64,000 nt of DNA from positions 682,001 to 746,000 of the forward strand of contig JAVHNS010000003.1 in assembly GCA_036872755.1 (NCBI GenBank), in the 5' to 3' direction. Made by a program: the position numbers and the translations under genes. Source of the stretch: Orbilia blumenaviensis (lineage: Eukaryota; Ascomycota; Orbiliomycetes; Orbiliales; Orbiliaceae). Below are positions 14,109-26,667 of this stretch, in pieces (the stretch's first letter is position 1; every line of letters begins with the position of its first letter). Under the pieces are notes generated by a model. That model was not told the origin of the DNA. It made no database searches and saw nothing but the letters and a program-made list of their open reading frames with translations.

Positions 14109-16175
14109 AATGGAATATAATCAACCAGCTCGCATTTGGCAGGAACCCCGCGAATTCTCGTATAATTAGCCTTTCATTATCAACTTCGGTTCGAGGCGAT
14201 ATCATGTCATGTCATCCCCCTCCCCAGCGAATTCCAACCTCCTATATGCTGCAGATATTAGCAAGCTAGCCTGGTATTATTCCATTGCCCAAACCCCGTT
14301 ACATACGTACTACTTGTCTAAAACCTAGCTAGTACGTAGAGTACTAGGTTAGTATTAATATCTCGATCAGATTGATTGAATGAACGCTCAGGCAATTTCT
14401 CTTCCTGCCACGTTTTCAGCTCATTTACTGTCTGCAGATCACATGGACCTATTGACAACAATTGGTCCGGGTAGTTATCCGGTCCCACTTCCACTCCCAC
14501 CCCGAACAATTGACTGGTGCATGTGTAATCGAATGCACACGACCAAGGTTCTGATATTAGCCCTCTGACATCAGTAACTCGTTTGTTCCTGTCGATCAAT
14601 CGATAAAGGGACCTGTCAACGTGCCAAATTGCCGGAATTTAAAGAAATACGCCTTGTTAAACTATTTTACTTTCGATTTGATTGCTCTTTAAATCTCTCG
14701 GCCTGTCAACTGCGAGCTAAAATTGTATATCGTAATGTTGACATGGTGCAACGGGTTTACTTCCGTATACTGTTCTTCTTTTCTTTTATAGAATGTGATA
14801 TTAATGCTCGCCAAGAGTGACTGTACCCAGAAAGGCAGTAAATATCCAAATAACCAGGTTAAACAATCTTCTTTGTCCCGGTAGATCCCATCTTGGATAT
14901 TTCACGTAACTTTCCCTTTTGATCTTTCTCCTCGGCCATTCGCAGTCGGAGGGGCGGGAAACAATCGGTATTGTCCGTCTAAATTAAAAGACAAACCTAA
15001 CCTAGCCCTTCACCTTCAGCAGCAGCCGCCAAAGCGTCTGCAATGCACTGCATCTTTGGCAAAAAAAAATTACGGGCTCCTCAGAGCTCCCGTAAACAGG
15101 ATAATATCCAGAAATGATATATGATCTTCGTCGTGCCTATCCCATGTAGGATTTATGATGTATGAGGCGTCACTTAGCGCTGGTCGACAAGCGAGGGGGA
15201 CCCTCTCGGGTCGACCGATGGGAGCGTGATGCGGCATTTAATTAAGACTCTTTGATTGCCGCACAAAGGCTTGCAGGACGGCTTTCATATCAATACTAAG
15301 CCCTTTTGTACAGAGGCCGAAAACAGCGATTGTGATCTAGTCATCTTTGGTAGTAGTCAGTATAGCTATATAGTAGTAGTGTATCTTCGTCCGGTAGATG
15401 TTTACGGGAAGATATCAAAAAATTCGCCTGTCCAGGAGAAAAAAAATAATGCTACGCGGATCCAAGGGAACTGAAAGCTGGTATCTCCTCAGCTTAGCCT
15501 GAGTGCATTGAGGTGAGACCTGCATCCCAATATGTGGAGTACCTAAAAACCTGAACTTTTTTACGCACAGGGCGCCTTTGATGGGCTCGATACGAGCCGG
15601 GAAAAAAGATTGCATCTAATTGAGTAAGCGATTAGAGAAGCCGGCTTGTGGCGGACTCGGACGGTTAGCAGTTCCGAAAATCGCATTCTCGGAACTCAAA
15701 AAAATGTTTATGTGGCTTGCGAGCTTGTCAGGACGATTCTGTGATCACGAATTGGGGGTCTTTGATTTGTGCGTTCGAATACATTAATGCACAGTCAAGG
15801 TCTGGGCAAGAGACCATTCTGATGAAGGCTTCGGGGTTTTTGCTCAATTGTTTGAATAAGCATGGTACAATACCCGGACGTGAAACAGGTTGAATACACT
15901 TGAATAAGAGTATAATGAATGTTATTGATCTTTATTATAGCTACCCTCGTTACATAAACATCCGCCTCTGAAGAATGCCACATAGATATTAGCGCAGCCG
16001 GACACCAGTCTTGTCATGAAGAATAATATAGGCCAGTTAACTCATTACCGTCCCGGCCCCACCAACAGAATCCACATAAACACTCCGTTTCAGTACCCGC
16101 CAATGATATCACATGTGAATTCCACTATGATACATACACTGTATTATGGCCCACATGAGCAGTGAAAACCCCTTC

Positions 16176-17337
16176 TTACAAGTTCTCCTGATTGAACCTG
16201 CACCATCCAGACCTTCCAACAAGGTGCTCACGCTTAACTTTAACCCTCAAAGAGGCTGGGACAGTTGGAGAATCCGGAAGACGGCCAACACAGGTACCAC
16301 CATATGTATAATACTGAGCACCAAATCTAGTTTTGATCAAGTTGAGCTGGTTGTTAAAGCAGCCAGTGGTAGCGCCTGGAGCGACGGCAGGTAGGAGACC
16401 GGTGTTGATGTTGTAAAGAACCGCAATGCTCATTTCGGCGAATTCTTCGTGGCGGCCAGCGGTGTTACCGTAATTGCTGATGCTGCAGGTGTCTGTGGCC
16501 AAGGCGTTTATGAAATCTGGCTTGGCTGTTTGTTTTGTGGTATTTTTGTTAGATATCTAATGCAATTTACAATGCATTCTAGACAATTCAGCAATGCATC
16601 GATAAAGTAGTGTGCGCTTACATGAATAATCTTGGCCAAAAACATCGGCTCTGTTATCAATAAGATGACCACTGTGATATTATACAGAGTTAGTTTCATA
16701 AAATCGAACAATTTAAAGGCCTCTGCTCGTAGCAATAGTATTTTGCTGATAGATTTCACTTACACCTCATGAGCATAGGTCGGGATTGGGCAGTCTCCGG
16801 CAACCATAAGGTCACCGTCGTCAGGAGCAGCGCAGCAGCAATTGCCATCTGGGTTAGGAACAATCATTGGGTGGCGGACCATGCTCCTCATATGCACCGG
16901 CATGCGGCCGAAGATATCAGCGGAGCGTCCGATATGGACAGGAGCGGTTTCACATCTGCAGAAAACCCATGGGCGATCGCACTGTACATGTTCAAAACAA
17001 TATCTGTTAGTAAATAATTTTTTAAAAGATGCATACAAATACCAAAAGGGCGTTGCTACCGCGAGTAGTTTGAATTCTAGGGGAAACTTACGTCGCTATA
17101 AGTCACATTATAAACTTGTACTTGACTAGGTTGGCATCCACGAGACGCCATCTGAACAGCGCAAGAGCTTGGAAGAGATCCAGCGGGCCACTGAACAACT
17201 GTATGAGGAGCCCAGACAGAAGCATCCTGGATTGGCTGGTTGAAATACGTTCCAATGTCTGGATACGCAACCATAGAGTGAAATGGCTGGGCCACTACGG
17301 CCGAGGCGAAGAGAAGTGCTGCGGCGAATTGCTTCAT
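16176..17337 (-). CDS. Secreted Con-13-like putative zinc metalloprotease, 287 aa
   Basis: Four exons: 17337-17092, 16981-16764, 16671-16622 and 16525-16176. All donors resemble GTAAGT and all phases close. Residues 1-17 (MKQFAAALLFASAVVA) are a clear signal peptide, so the product is probably secreted. Splicing assembles HEVGHLID: HE comes from the end of exon 2 (about residue 153) and GHLID from the 50-nt exon 3. This is an HExxH zinc-metalloprotease motif. Downstream, HEEFAEM (about 197-203) offers a Glu as third zinc ligand, as in gluzincin-like peptidases (inference). The block DRPWVFCRC...FGRMPVHMRSMVRH resembles fungal conidiation-specific Con-13-type proteins as I remember them. It is Cys-rich, as expected of an extracellular protein. 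Substrate is unknown. Structure is confident; the Con-13 name is moderate. Confidence 0.75.
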
Positions 17338-20300
17338 CTTGTTTTCAATCAATTGAGATAAGATAAAATATATTAACTTTTACAAATATTAAAGGTATGA
17401 TCAGAGAGAATATAGTTCTCGTCAATGCTGTTTAGTTTCTTGCGTTCTGGATTATGGTATAGATATGTAAATGACAGGTGGAATCCGACGACTTTTATAA
17501 TCATCTTCTCCGCTATGTATCCATGATAACTACCCGATATCACTAATCTTTTCCGACTTTTGAATGCAGTGTTGATAGCATCGGTAGTGATATAAAACGC
17601 TAAGCTAGAATGTTTTTGGACAGCCTCGTAAACCTGAACCCCCACCGAACTCAGGTTTCTGTATCGAACGACTCAGTCAAAGTCCTTTGGTGTTCCATGT
17701 TGAAATAACCTCGTAAGATTGGCTAGATCAGAATCACTCCCAGAATCGTATTTGGAACTCTCAATTGCAACTATCATGGGGTATTAGCATTTCCTCGCCA
17801 CAGATGATTACAATGACAAAGTTTATCCATGGCTACAGATCGGAGTATGGTAGCCTCGGTCGCAATTTCATTCTTAGTAAAGGCGCGAGCGACGTCGTAC
17901 GTGGCTCTTGTATCAGATAAGGCGAGCGGATTTCTTGGTACTATGTCATCCCCAGCATTTGAACAATTGGAATCCTGTCTAGCGAATCGATACGTGCATG
18001 CACATGTACATGGATGTTTCTCCGACCGCCCTCGCACCCAGGCATTCGGTGTGCCCAGTGACTCTCAAATGCTGCAAAAAATGGCATTCTTCCCATGTAG
18101 CACTAATCAAGGATTAGTTCGCTTTACACCGATACTATGCAGATGCAGAATCTTCTGTAGCCTCATGATCAGGCCTATGTTGCTAATTGGGCAAAGATCT
18201 AGCCCATTGCTGCATAACAGATCCCCCTTTATTACCAAGAAATACGAGGGTGCACAGGAGTCACAGCCTCGGCATGCCCGCTTCTATAGTCATCAATTAT
18301 CGATTGTGTGGTATCTAAAAGTCCATTCTCTTATTCGGGTGATCTAGGATATACTGGCACAGTTGCAGAACCCCCACCTCAGGATTCCGCGTTGCATGTT
18401 GTATTTTTTCTCCTGCAGGATAGATTCGAACATATGCAAAGTACGCAGACAATGCAACCTTGTCCCTGCCGGGGGTCTGAGCTACTGAGGCAATGCAATG
18501 GGCATGACCATGGGGTAAGGACATGATTGGTTCTAGATTCAACAAAATATCTTTGGGTGTGCACATAAACGTCGATTGTTCTAGTCTGGAATACGGTACC
18601 TACTGAACTAAATATTAGTATTCAGGTCTCCGATGTCGATGTTTATGTGTCAGACGAACTGACAAAAATGTTAACTTACTATATAGTATGCATCCTTATA
18701 TATCTAAGCTTCTATAGTATAAATGTGATTTATGTTATAACTAAAGAAAATCAATCGTTTCAAGAGAGCTGAAACCTTTAAGTTTAACAGCCTGAAGCCT
18801 TGTGAGCCTCGTGCTTAGATAATATTAGTATCTGAGTTAATTGCCATTTGGGCCCACATTCGTATATTGGATTTTCTTTGCGTCCAAGCCCGTAGCAGGA
18901 TCCTTCGATTTAACCAGAGTGCGTGAACTCAACAGTTTGTATCTAATCAATCGACACATACAATCGATATCTTTACCTGATGAGTGAAAATCATTTTGAT
19001 CAATCCAGATACTTTAGATTTTCTCTCAAGGCCGCATATCTTGTCTCGTACATATCTTCCTTCCCTCTTTCGTGTTGATTCTCCACCTCTACCGTCGCAT
19101 TTTTACAATGTTTCTTTCGCTTAAACGGGCACTAAAGGAAAAAGTTCCCACCCGGCATCCCTTAAGACCTTAATACGAGGCTTCCGTTCCCGCCGCCGCC
19201 GCCGCCATTTAGTAAAAGCTAAGATAACGGGGCCGCCCTTTTAATTATATTAATCATCTTCAGATTCCGCTGTGGATCCCTATTGCTCTTCCCCGAGACA
19301 ATTGAACACCAAACAAAAGCCGAACACGAGGTTTTTGTGGAAGTCAAGTGTCTTTGAATACGAATCCCGATTCTTTTTACCCGGGTGGAGGTTTTTCTAT
19401 GTAGCATTGCGCATGGTCGAATGGCCGGATACTGTGGCGTTTACTACATCAAGTCGGTTTTTGTAGTCGCTTGGACTCCGCTGAGCTCTCTTTTTATGGT
19501 ATTTAAAGTTATAAAATACAAAATTCAGTCCGGTTAACGGTTTGAGGCTTTACGAATGTGGTTGTTGGGCTAGAGCTCGAGCCATCTGATCAGATTGTCG
19601 TATCATGAAAATTAGAAGATGTATTCTTAGGCACAGAACTCAAGGTTAACCTTCCCCAACAATACCGGAAACGATTACTCATCACTTCCATTGGTGGAAA
19701 GAGGAGAGTGTGTAATGCTACTATAGGGCAACTATAGAAATGATTACTGGCGAAGCTTCGAAACCTGCTAGATTTTTTAACTTGGTAGCACCGTGGCCAA
19801 TCCCATGTGGTGTTTTCCCTTGGAATTGCTGCGTTTTTGATACAACTATAGCGCGGGTAGCGTGTGGTAATTTGCAATATATATCGCATAGCATGTACGA
19901 AGTAAGTGTCCAAGGACTTCAAAAACTTTATAAGTACCTAGATCTGTGAATTCGGTTGGCTCTGCTCAATTACCTTTAAAAACCATAATCTATGAGACGG
20001 ATCACAATGTTCTAAGGACCGTAAAGTATATATGCGTATAGCAAATAGGTCTGAAAACAGTTTCCCTAGTTTAAGTTGGTGATACTTATAATGTTGATAG
20101 TGTAAGATATATTCGGCAAGAGACTAGTTAGCTGGGCCTAGGTGAATTCAGTACTAATCGTCTTCAATTGTCTCAAAGACCAGATGCGTGGTAGCCTTTC
20201 TAATATACTTCATAAAGCTGCCCCCAAAGCAGTTATTTCCATTCAGGTCCAACCCAGCTCAATTTCTCTGTCTACATCCGATCGCAATATCTAGATCTCC

Positions 20301-20630
20301 AGACGCCATTCTGAAGATCCCCCAAAAGACAGAAGGAAAAAAAATAAAGAAAAAACAAGACCAAACGACCGAAAAGCGACTGGTTTGCAAATCAATCAGT
20401 CCAGTAAATGAGCGACCTAGCATCTAAGTCTATCCATCTATCATCTATCTGATGAAACCAAAAAATAATCCCCGAAATCCTGTATCGAGGAAGGACTAAA
20501 ACCAAATAGAAAAGAAAAAGAACGAATCGTCATACTACCCAAGTAATCCCATATCCCAAAAATGCTTGATCTAATAAACCCAAGAACGAAAAGCGAAAGG
20601 TATCAAAAAGCATAGGCAAAGTAGCAGGGT
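17338..20630. other. Intergenic stretch with no supported gene
   Basis: A 172-codon frame on plus (17829-18347, true ATG) is the longest here, but it shows no motif and its length is compatible with chance in 64 kb. A pyrimidine-rich leader precedes ATG 19108, which opens only a 21-codon frame. A short (CCG)n run lies near 19188-19206. The right end is the 3' flank of the arabinitol dehydrogenase gene. Confidence 0.4.
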
Positions 20631-22072
20631 TTACAGAGTAGCATCATCAAAGACAATAGCAGCCTTGATGGCGGTCTTGTTCTTCATTGATTCAAGACAT
20701 TCCTCCCATTGTTCGAGCTTGAACACCTTGTTGACGATTCCGTCGACTTTGACCTTGCCGGAGTCCTAAAAGTAAATCATTAGCATTTAATCAAATATAG
20801 CAGTATCCTGTGGGGCTGGGCTTACCAAATAGCTGATAGCAGCCGGGAACATATAAGTCTCCGAAAAGCTGCCAATGATGGTCAACTCGTCACCAAAGAT
20901 CTTGGAAGGCGACCAGGTAACTCTCGCGGCGTTCGAGTAAACACCATATACTACCAATTTGCCTCCGCGGCGAACGTAGTTGATCGATTCCTCTAGAATA
21001 GATGGAGAACCAGTAGCCTCAACAACAATGTCAAATCCATATGGGTTGTCCAATCTCAGCTTCTCAAGCTGCTTCGCACTCTCGGCCTTGTCTCTTGAGA
21101 GATCAATGTACTCATCTGCGGCTTCGACTTTGCGGGCGAGATCCATCTTGAGACCCTTGGGTGCGGCCATAACGACGTGGCAACCACCGTTCTGTCGAAG
21201 CATCTGTGATAGAACGAGGCCTGTTGGGCCAGCGCCGAACATCAGGACCGATGATCCGAGCTTAGGAGCAATCTTCTCGAGGCCATGAGCTGCGCAAGAA
21301 GCGGGTTCGAGGAGTGTAGCGTCGACATCGCTGAGGTTTTTGATCTTGAAGACCTTGCCGGCTGGGTATGCGCAGTACTCGGCGAAACCGCCATCCACTA
21401 TATCACACAAAATACCAATTAGATAAACCCCCCTAATCATAAATATGCGTAAAAGAGACTAGGGGGGTACATACTTGTCACGCCATGAGCATTAAAGTTC
21501 TCGCAAAGCAGCAACTGCCCTCTTCGGCAGTAAAAGCACTCATTGCATAACTCGGAGTTATCGGCAACAACTCGCTCGCCGACTGTGAATCCCTTAACAT
21601 CCTTGCCAACGGCCGCGACGATACCGACGGTTTCGTGACCGGGAATAAGAGGGAATTTGGCAATGAATTCGCCTTCGTGGATGTGCAAATCGGTGCCGCA
21701 GACACCGCAGGCCCTGACTTTGATCTGTATATTGGCAAATTCATAAGCAAGTAAGCTACATTATACTTGATTTTGAGGCAATGCATACCAAAACATCACC
21801 GTCTCTGACGGTTGGTAGTGGGACTTCAACAATTCCAAACTTTTCTGGCTTCTCGTATCTGAAAAATGTAATTATATTGTTAGTATTCTGGTAATAATCC
21901 GATAGCGCACCACTCGACGTCACTAAAACCTTATATCCCCCAAACTCCACACCCCACCGCCACAACATTCAACATGATATTATAGTTCATCTAGGGCCCA
22001 AATTCCGGCGCTTCAATTGGAGAGGAAGAATGCATACCTGAGAGCTTTCATGGTAGGTGGGAGAGTCATCAT
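20631..22072 (-). CDS. ARD1: D-arabinitol / polyol dehydrogenase (zinc MDR family), 353 aa
   Basis: Five exons: 22072-22038, 21858-21789, 21724-21475, 21397-20826 and 20765-20631. All phases close. The start could be the ATG pair at 22072/22069 or the in-frame MKALRY nearer the donor. Medium-chain zinc dehydrogenase marks are all present: catalytic zinc site [10 protein letters not shown] and PGHE, structural-zinc cysteines in [15 protein letters not shown], and the NAD(P)-binding turn FGAGPTGLV. The family oxidises secondary alcohols of polyols; the sequence is closest in my judgement to fungal D-arabinitol dehydrogenase, which interconverts D-arabinitol and a ketopentose. Sorbitol or xylitol dehydrogenase are alternatives. 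There is no targeting signal, so it is probably cytosolic. Length matches the family (about 350 aa). Confidence 0.85.
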
Positions 22073-24530
22073 TTTGGCGACTTCGTGATATATGGAGGAT
22101 ATGAATTATATCTTTTTTTTATGCTTTCGTTCGACAATAATAGCCCAATTGTATGAACAAGCCACTAACAAGAATCGTATATCTAATAGACTCGAGAAGG
22201 CTAAGCTGCTAACTTGATGTAAAAGTAGAATTAAGAGAGATAATAATACTGGAATCGATCGCGGGGGAGCTGGAGAAGATAAAAGATAAGTTTATAAGAA
22301 TTAATTGAGCAGAAAAAAACCTGGGGGATTCCATCCGGTCTTTATAGATCAACCAGCGCAGCAGCCAAGCAAGCTCTTTGAGATCAACCTTTTCATTTTT
22401 CCGAACTTCTTTCAGTCGCCCCGGCCGGCCGAAAAAGTTCGAACTTTTTTCTTTTTGTCTTGCCCACAGAGTTTCATTTTTTCTTTCTATATTTCTTGCT
22501 TGCTATCACTCCGTCCAAGGATTTTTTCGACGATCTAAGCATCGTGTCTAGGATTCAATGTTTGACAACTGGGGGGGTAGTAGCTGTCCGGAGAGCTGTT
22601 ACTTCTGCTGCTGTGTCAGTGCAATGCTATGCTACCAAGCTACAAGATCATCGTATACAAGCTTGGTTTGGCCCCGCGCAGTCAGTCAGTCAATCCATTC
22701 GGATGCAAGGGTCGTGGCACCTCAAACAAGTCCCCAACATACTATGTGGACTTCCTTTTTTCTTTTTCTTTTTTTCAGACTAAGGAAAAACGTGCGACAG
22801 CGCCGACAAATCGCCCAGGACCTCGGGTTCGGGTTGCTGGATGCGGAAATGATGTGGAGGGGATTTATTATAATATCACAAGCTTGCTTTTTGTTATCGT
22901 TCGAGAGAATCTCCTCATGCAGTTATCGTGAACTCATTGCATAGGCAAAATGCAATGCATGAATGTTGGTACTGAATCTCACTCTGAACTCCTCCCTTTT
23001 GCTACCTCCCTAGTTAGAATTGAGTCTAATAATGTGATAGATTCTACATCACTATGACATCCAGTACACCTGGGAGGAATCACTAAAGCCTGGTATCTAT
23101 GATATCATATAAAAAATTAGACAAACAACTTCGCTTCTGTCTTCACTATCAATACCACCGACGTCGATGGCCTAACTCTAATCTATAGACGAAAAAGGCC
23201 AACAATCTGTCATTATCATGAAAAGAAAGCATCGTGAGAAAGAAAAAAAAGTGATACGGTTACGATAAGGAAAAGTCTCTCTCAACCGACCGACCTACCT
23301 CGGGATATTCCCCGGGTTTAGGCATGCATGCATGTACATGTCTGTAAAATGCAAAATGTGTATCAATGTATCAGTTTTATGGCGGAAAGGAACCCTTGTC
23401 GACAAGTGCGTATGCCAAGCCCCGTCTAATGGCCAGCTTGGGATCCGATGAGGGCACTAGCTGCTTAAGTATGGATGAGAACGAAAATTCTGCGGGTTGG
23501 AAGCAGGTTCCGGTGCAAGGACATACCGTTAGAGACTTAGTAGTTTAGGATGTGTGGGGGGTGCGTGGTTAGCCGTATCTTTCCTGGTATTGATGTGGGT
23601 TCGGTTCTCTGGGGTTGAGATATTATATCGAATTCACACGATAGCTCGGTCATAGAGATATCGATATAGCATGGAAATATGATCATAGAAGCCAATGGTG
23701 ACTTCCACCTATAAACCCAATGAAAGCTCAATATCTCTCGCTATATGACCAATCTTCCACAATCTTTTCAAAACAAACTGTCATGTCAGTCGAGCAACTC
23801 CTGTATCTTGTAACCCACATCGGACCGTTTCACAATCCAGCGAACCCTTGTCCCTTGTTGGTCCGAAAAAAAATGTGGTCCAAAACCCACGCGAAAAATG
23901 CACGATGATGTCAACGGAAGCACAGTGACCCTTGACTGGGCTTTCCGAACTCCGTTCCTGTGCAGCTGTGCAGCCGTAGCATGTCCTTTTGCATGCTTGC
24001 CTCGGGTTCGAACTCGGGGATCAGCAACAGACCTCCTTTGAATTAGAGCTCAAGCGCTCTTAGCTATAGTTTTAGCTTCTTTCTCCTCGCAGGGTCCTGT
24101 TCTTGGTTCGACGTACCTCTCCTGAATATCCTTTTAACGGATCTTTAAAATCTTCTCGTCATGCCGTAGTTAACCATTTCTCCGTGTGGGCGGCTGTTGG
24201 CCACCTGTCTGTCAGTCTGTCAGTCAGTCAACTTGCAACCCTTCGTGGCTAATGGCTACCCCCTAGAATTAGTATCAGGCGGTGCAATGCGGCACTGTAG
24301 ATTTGTGGGCCGAGCTGGGGAGGATGAGGGGAGAAGAGGGAAAAAGCATGACATCGTGTCGCTGAATCTTGGCAGCGGCATATCTGCCCGCCAACAAAGA
24401 AAAACACAATGCTCAGCGCCGCATCATTATTTCGACACCAACGCGCGCGCCATCCCACACTAACGCTTTAACTATCACCACTAACTACACCGGCTATACC
24501 CATCCAATCCCATATCGTCTTCACTAGACC
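22073..24530. other. Divergent intergenic region between polyol dehydrogenase and cyclin genes
   Basis: This is 2.5 kb holding the promoters of both flanking genes, which point away from each other. It has pyrimidine-rich patches (22385-22500), T runs and small palindromes such as the GCATGC/CATG cluster near 23322-23340. A Cys-rich frame at 22558-22944 is short and lacks support. No gene is called. Confidence 0.4.
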
Positions 24531-25659
24531 ATGGCGAGTCATTACGAGGCCGGCGGTGCCATTGCGCCCGGCGCCGTGTCATCAGCCAATAGTGCTTCCG
24601 ACTACGACCGTACACCTCGGCCGGGGCCTCGGAATCGGATTTCTCTTCACAGCAAGGATGCAGCCTCATTCATGGCACTGTTGGCCGATATTCTACGATT
24701 GTAAATGCTCCCTCTCAATTTTTGATATATGATGAACTATCATGATAGTGTGATAGATAGTGTGTATGTGATGATGATCATGGTGTTAACATAAAAGACG
24801 GTGATATCAGGCAAGAGCAGACGCTGGCGATGGCCTACCTCTACCTCCACAAGTACCGCAAATTCATTCGGGACTCCAAAAACCTCCCGGACCCCATCCC
24901 GGATTTCCTAGACTCTCACGTACGAAACTAACTCTTCCCTCCCTCTATATACCAAATAGCACATACACCTGCCCATTATCATGGCCTAAAACAAAGCTAA
25001 CATACTGAGATACGGACGAACAGACACTGGCACTCACCTCCCTTTCCCTCTCCACCAAATCCACCGAATCCCCCCGCCGTCTCCGCGCCCTCATAACCCC
25101 CGCCTACTCCATCCTCCACCCAAACGCCCCACCCATCACCGTCCCATCCCATAAATACGACGCACTCCGTAGTACAATCGTGACTGCCGAACTCCACCTC
25201 CTTCGAATCCTAAGGTTCGAGCTCAGCCATCCACTACCACACGACTACATACCCAGAATACTGGATAAATCACTATCAATCATCCCCGGTGAAGATTATG
25301 AACGACAAGATGATGACAGAAAGCAAGAAGATGGGATTGTAAAAAGCGAGGATACGTTTTTGGGGAGACAATGCATGAACCTTGCGACTAGATGTTTGGC
25401 GGAGTATTCTATCGCTACGTTTTATGATGCTAGAACTATTGCTTGTGGTGTTGCTGGGGTGGTGTTGGATGGCTCTGGGATCTTGAGAATTGAGAGTACG
25501 GAAGGGTGGGTTAGGAGAGTTGGTGGTGGGAATGTAGAGGTAGAGGATTATAGAGACGTTATCAAAGAGATCACGATGGTTTATGATGGAGGCGTGGGTA
25601 TGACGGTACAGGAGATTCCTGTTGAGCAGAAGATTGAGTTTCCGGTGCTCATAGGTTGA
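24531..25659 (+). CDS. Cyclin-box protein, Cyclin-Q (FAM58)-like, 304 aa
   Basis: Three exons: 24531-24700, 24811-24919 and 25024-25659. Donors are GTAAAT and GTACGA; phases close. The start ATG is preceded by GACC. After a 45-residue Ser/Pro-rich head, the cyclin fold begins near DILRLQEQTLAMAYLYLHKYRKF. The second recognisable block is TAELHLLRILRFELSHPLPHDYI (quoted in two parts: TAELHLLRILRF and ELSHPLPHDYI), the typical helix where cyclins state E-x-x-L-L-x-x-L-x-F. The HP(L/H)DY(I/L) ending resembles Cyclin-Q/Cyclin-L type transcriptional cyclins rather than cell-cycle cyclins. Such proteins pair with CDK10-like kinases; that partner is inference. It converges tail-to-tail with TIM13, 467 bp away. 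Confidence 0.75.
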
Positions 25660-26126
25660 TTTTACTTGGGGGGCTTGTGATCGGAAGATTATCCGTTTTA
25701 ATGTCTACTTTTTTGGGGAGGATACTGTTAGTAATGAGGAGTACTTGACTTAGCCGGGCATCAGTTTTAATACCCCCTTTATAGCTTGTTCCATTAGCCT
25801 TTTCTTTTTTCCTTTTGGTTATTGATGCGTATAAAGCTTTGAAGATGCACACACATTGTACTATTATACAGGGGTTTACACTACCAACGGGTGTCTAGGG
25901 TATATACAAAACAGCCCGACCATCCGCAAAATATACTTTTCGGATTCCCTTATACGGGAATCTCATTCAAAATGACGCCCAACTTTCACAAAAAGAAAGG
26001 GACTAGCTAATTATAAGTGCGGAGAAAAAGTCATATATCCTCGCCAGCCGGCCATTTTCTCCGTCCCTTCAAGGTCCATGTCTGCGGTATAATCCTTCTA
26101 TGTTATACCTGCTGTAATGGCTTTAA
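25660..26126. other. Convergent 3' spacer between cyclin gene and TIM13
   Basis: 467 bp holding the two facing 3' UTRs. No other feature is supported. Confidence 0.5.
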
Positions 26127-26667
26127 TTATATTTCCTTCGACTGTATCCTCTCAATATACTTTCTCGACACAACGTTCCAGGCGGACATGTATTTCTCCA
26201 TGCACTGGTTTATGCAAGTCTACAAATCAAACCACCCCCAAAAATTAGTAAAGCACGATCATTTCGCCTCTAATTTTCGATATCGGAAGGGGAGTAAATA
26301 CCGTCTCGCCGCTGGTCAGCGTGCTACCAGGCTTGGGAACGCACTTCTCGAAGCAGTTGTCCGATACTTTCTATAAGGCACGTTAACGATCTAATACCAC
26401 AAACCAGGTATGATAAGGGGATATAGAAAGGAGGGACATACATCAATCAAAGCTCTGGCCTGCTCAACTGCTGCTTCTTGTCTAATCTTTTTTCCGTAAA
26501 ATATACATATATATTAACACTTCTTTTTTCCTTTAAATCTTCAAATCCCAATCCTTGAATTTGGATTCAAAGTTGTCTTTTTTTGGCCTTGAAAAACCAA
26601 CCTTGTCCATCCACGCCTGCTTCTTCGACTGCTGGTTCACGCCCAGCGAATTTGTGAAGGAGTCCAT
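26127..26667 (-). CDS. TIM13: Mitochondrial intermembrane-space chaperone Tim13, 90 aa
   Basis: This small gene is split into four exons: 26667-26602, 26486-26442, 26370-26302 and 26219-26127. All junctions are in phase 0, and the product ends with TAA. The protein reads [13 protein letters not shown]... then [30 protein letters not shown] and [19 protein letters not shown]. The twin CX3C motifs (CFEKC and CINQC, 14 residues apart) are the hallmark of small Tim proteins. The KPG-S-L between them and the MEKYMSAWN helix match Tim13. Tim13 pairs with Tim8 as a hexamer that escorts hydrophobic precursors across the intermembrane space to TIM22. The first donor (GTTGGT) is unusual; the other donors are ordinary. 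Confidence 0.9.

Larger units (their letters stand above)
8846..16175. other. 7.3-kb gene-free stretch
   Basis: This is the largest gene-free interval in the window. Open frames reach 130 codons (11487-11879 +, 12635-13045 -), but neighbouring frames on both strands are equally open and none shows family motifs. It contains pyrimidine-rich tracts near 9330-9400, a T/A-rich run at 10530-10580 and a T run at 13805-13827. A promoter-like block at about 13890-13910 is listed separately. The interval may hold long UTRs, noncoding transcripts or decayed repeats; the sequence alone cannot say. Confidence 0.4.

Noticed and set aside
17829..18347. 172-codon ATG-started frame on plus
   Set aside because: Length is compatible with chance in 64 kb over six frames; no motif, no splice partner, no recognisable domain.
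22558..22944. Possible Cys-rich small secreted protein (SSCPESCYFCCC)
   Set aside because: No signal peptide; the Cys cluster is limited to a short stretch and the rest looks random.
23995..24030. GGGTTCGAACTC resembling a tRNA T-arm (B box)
   Set aside because: No A box or acceptor stem can be paired upstream; no cloverleaf forms.
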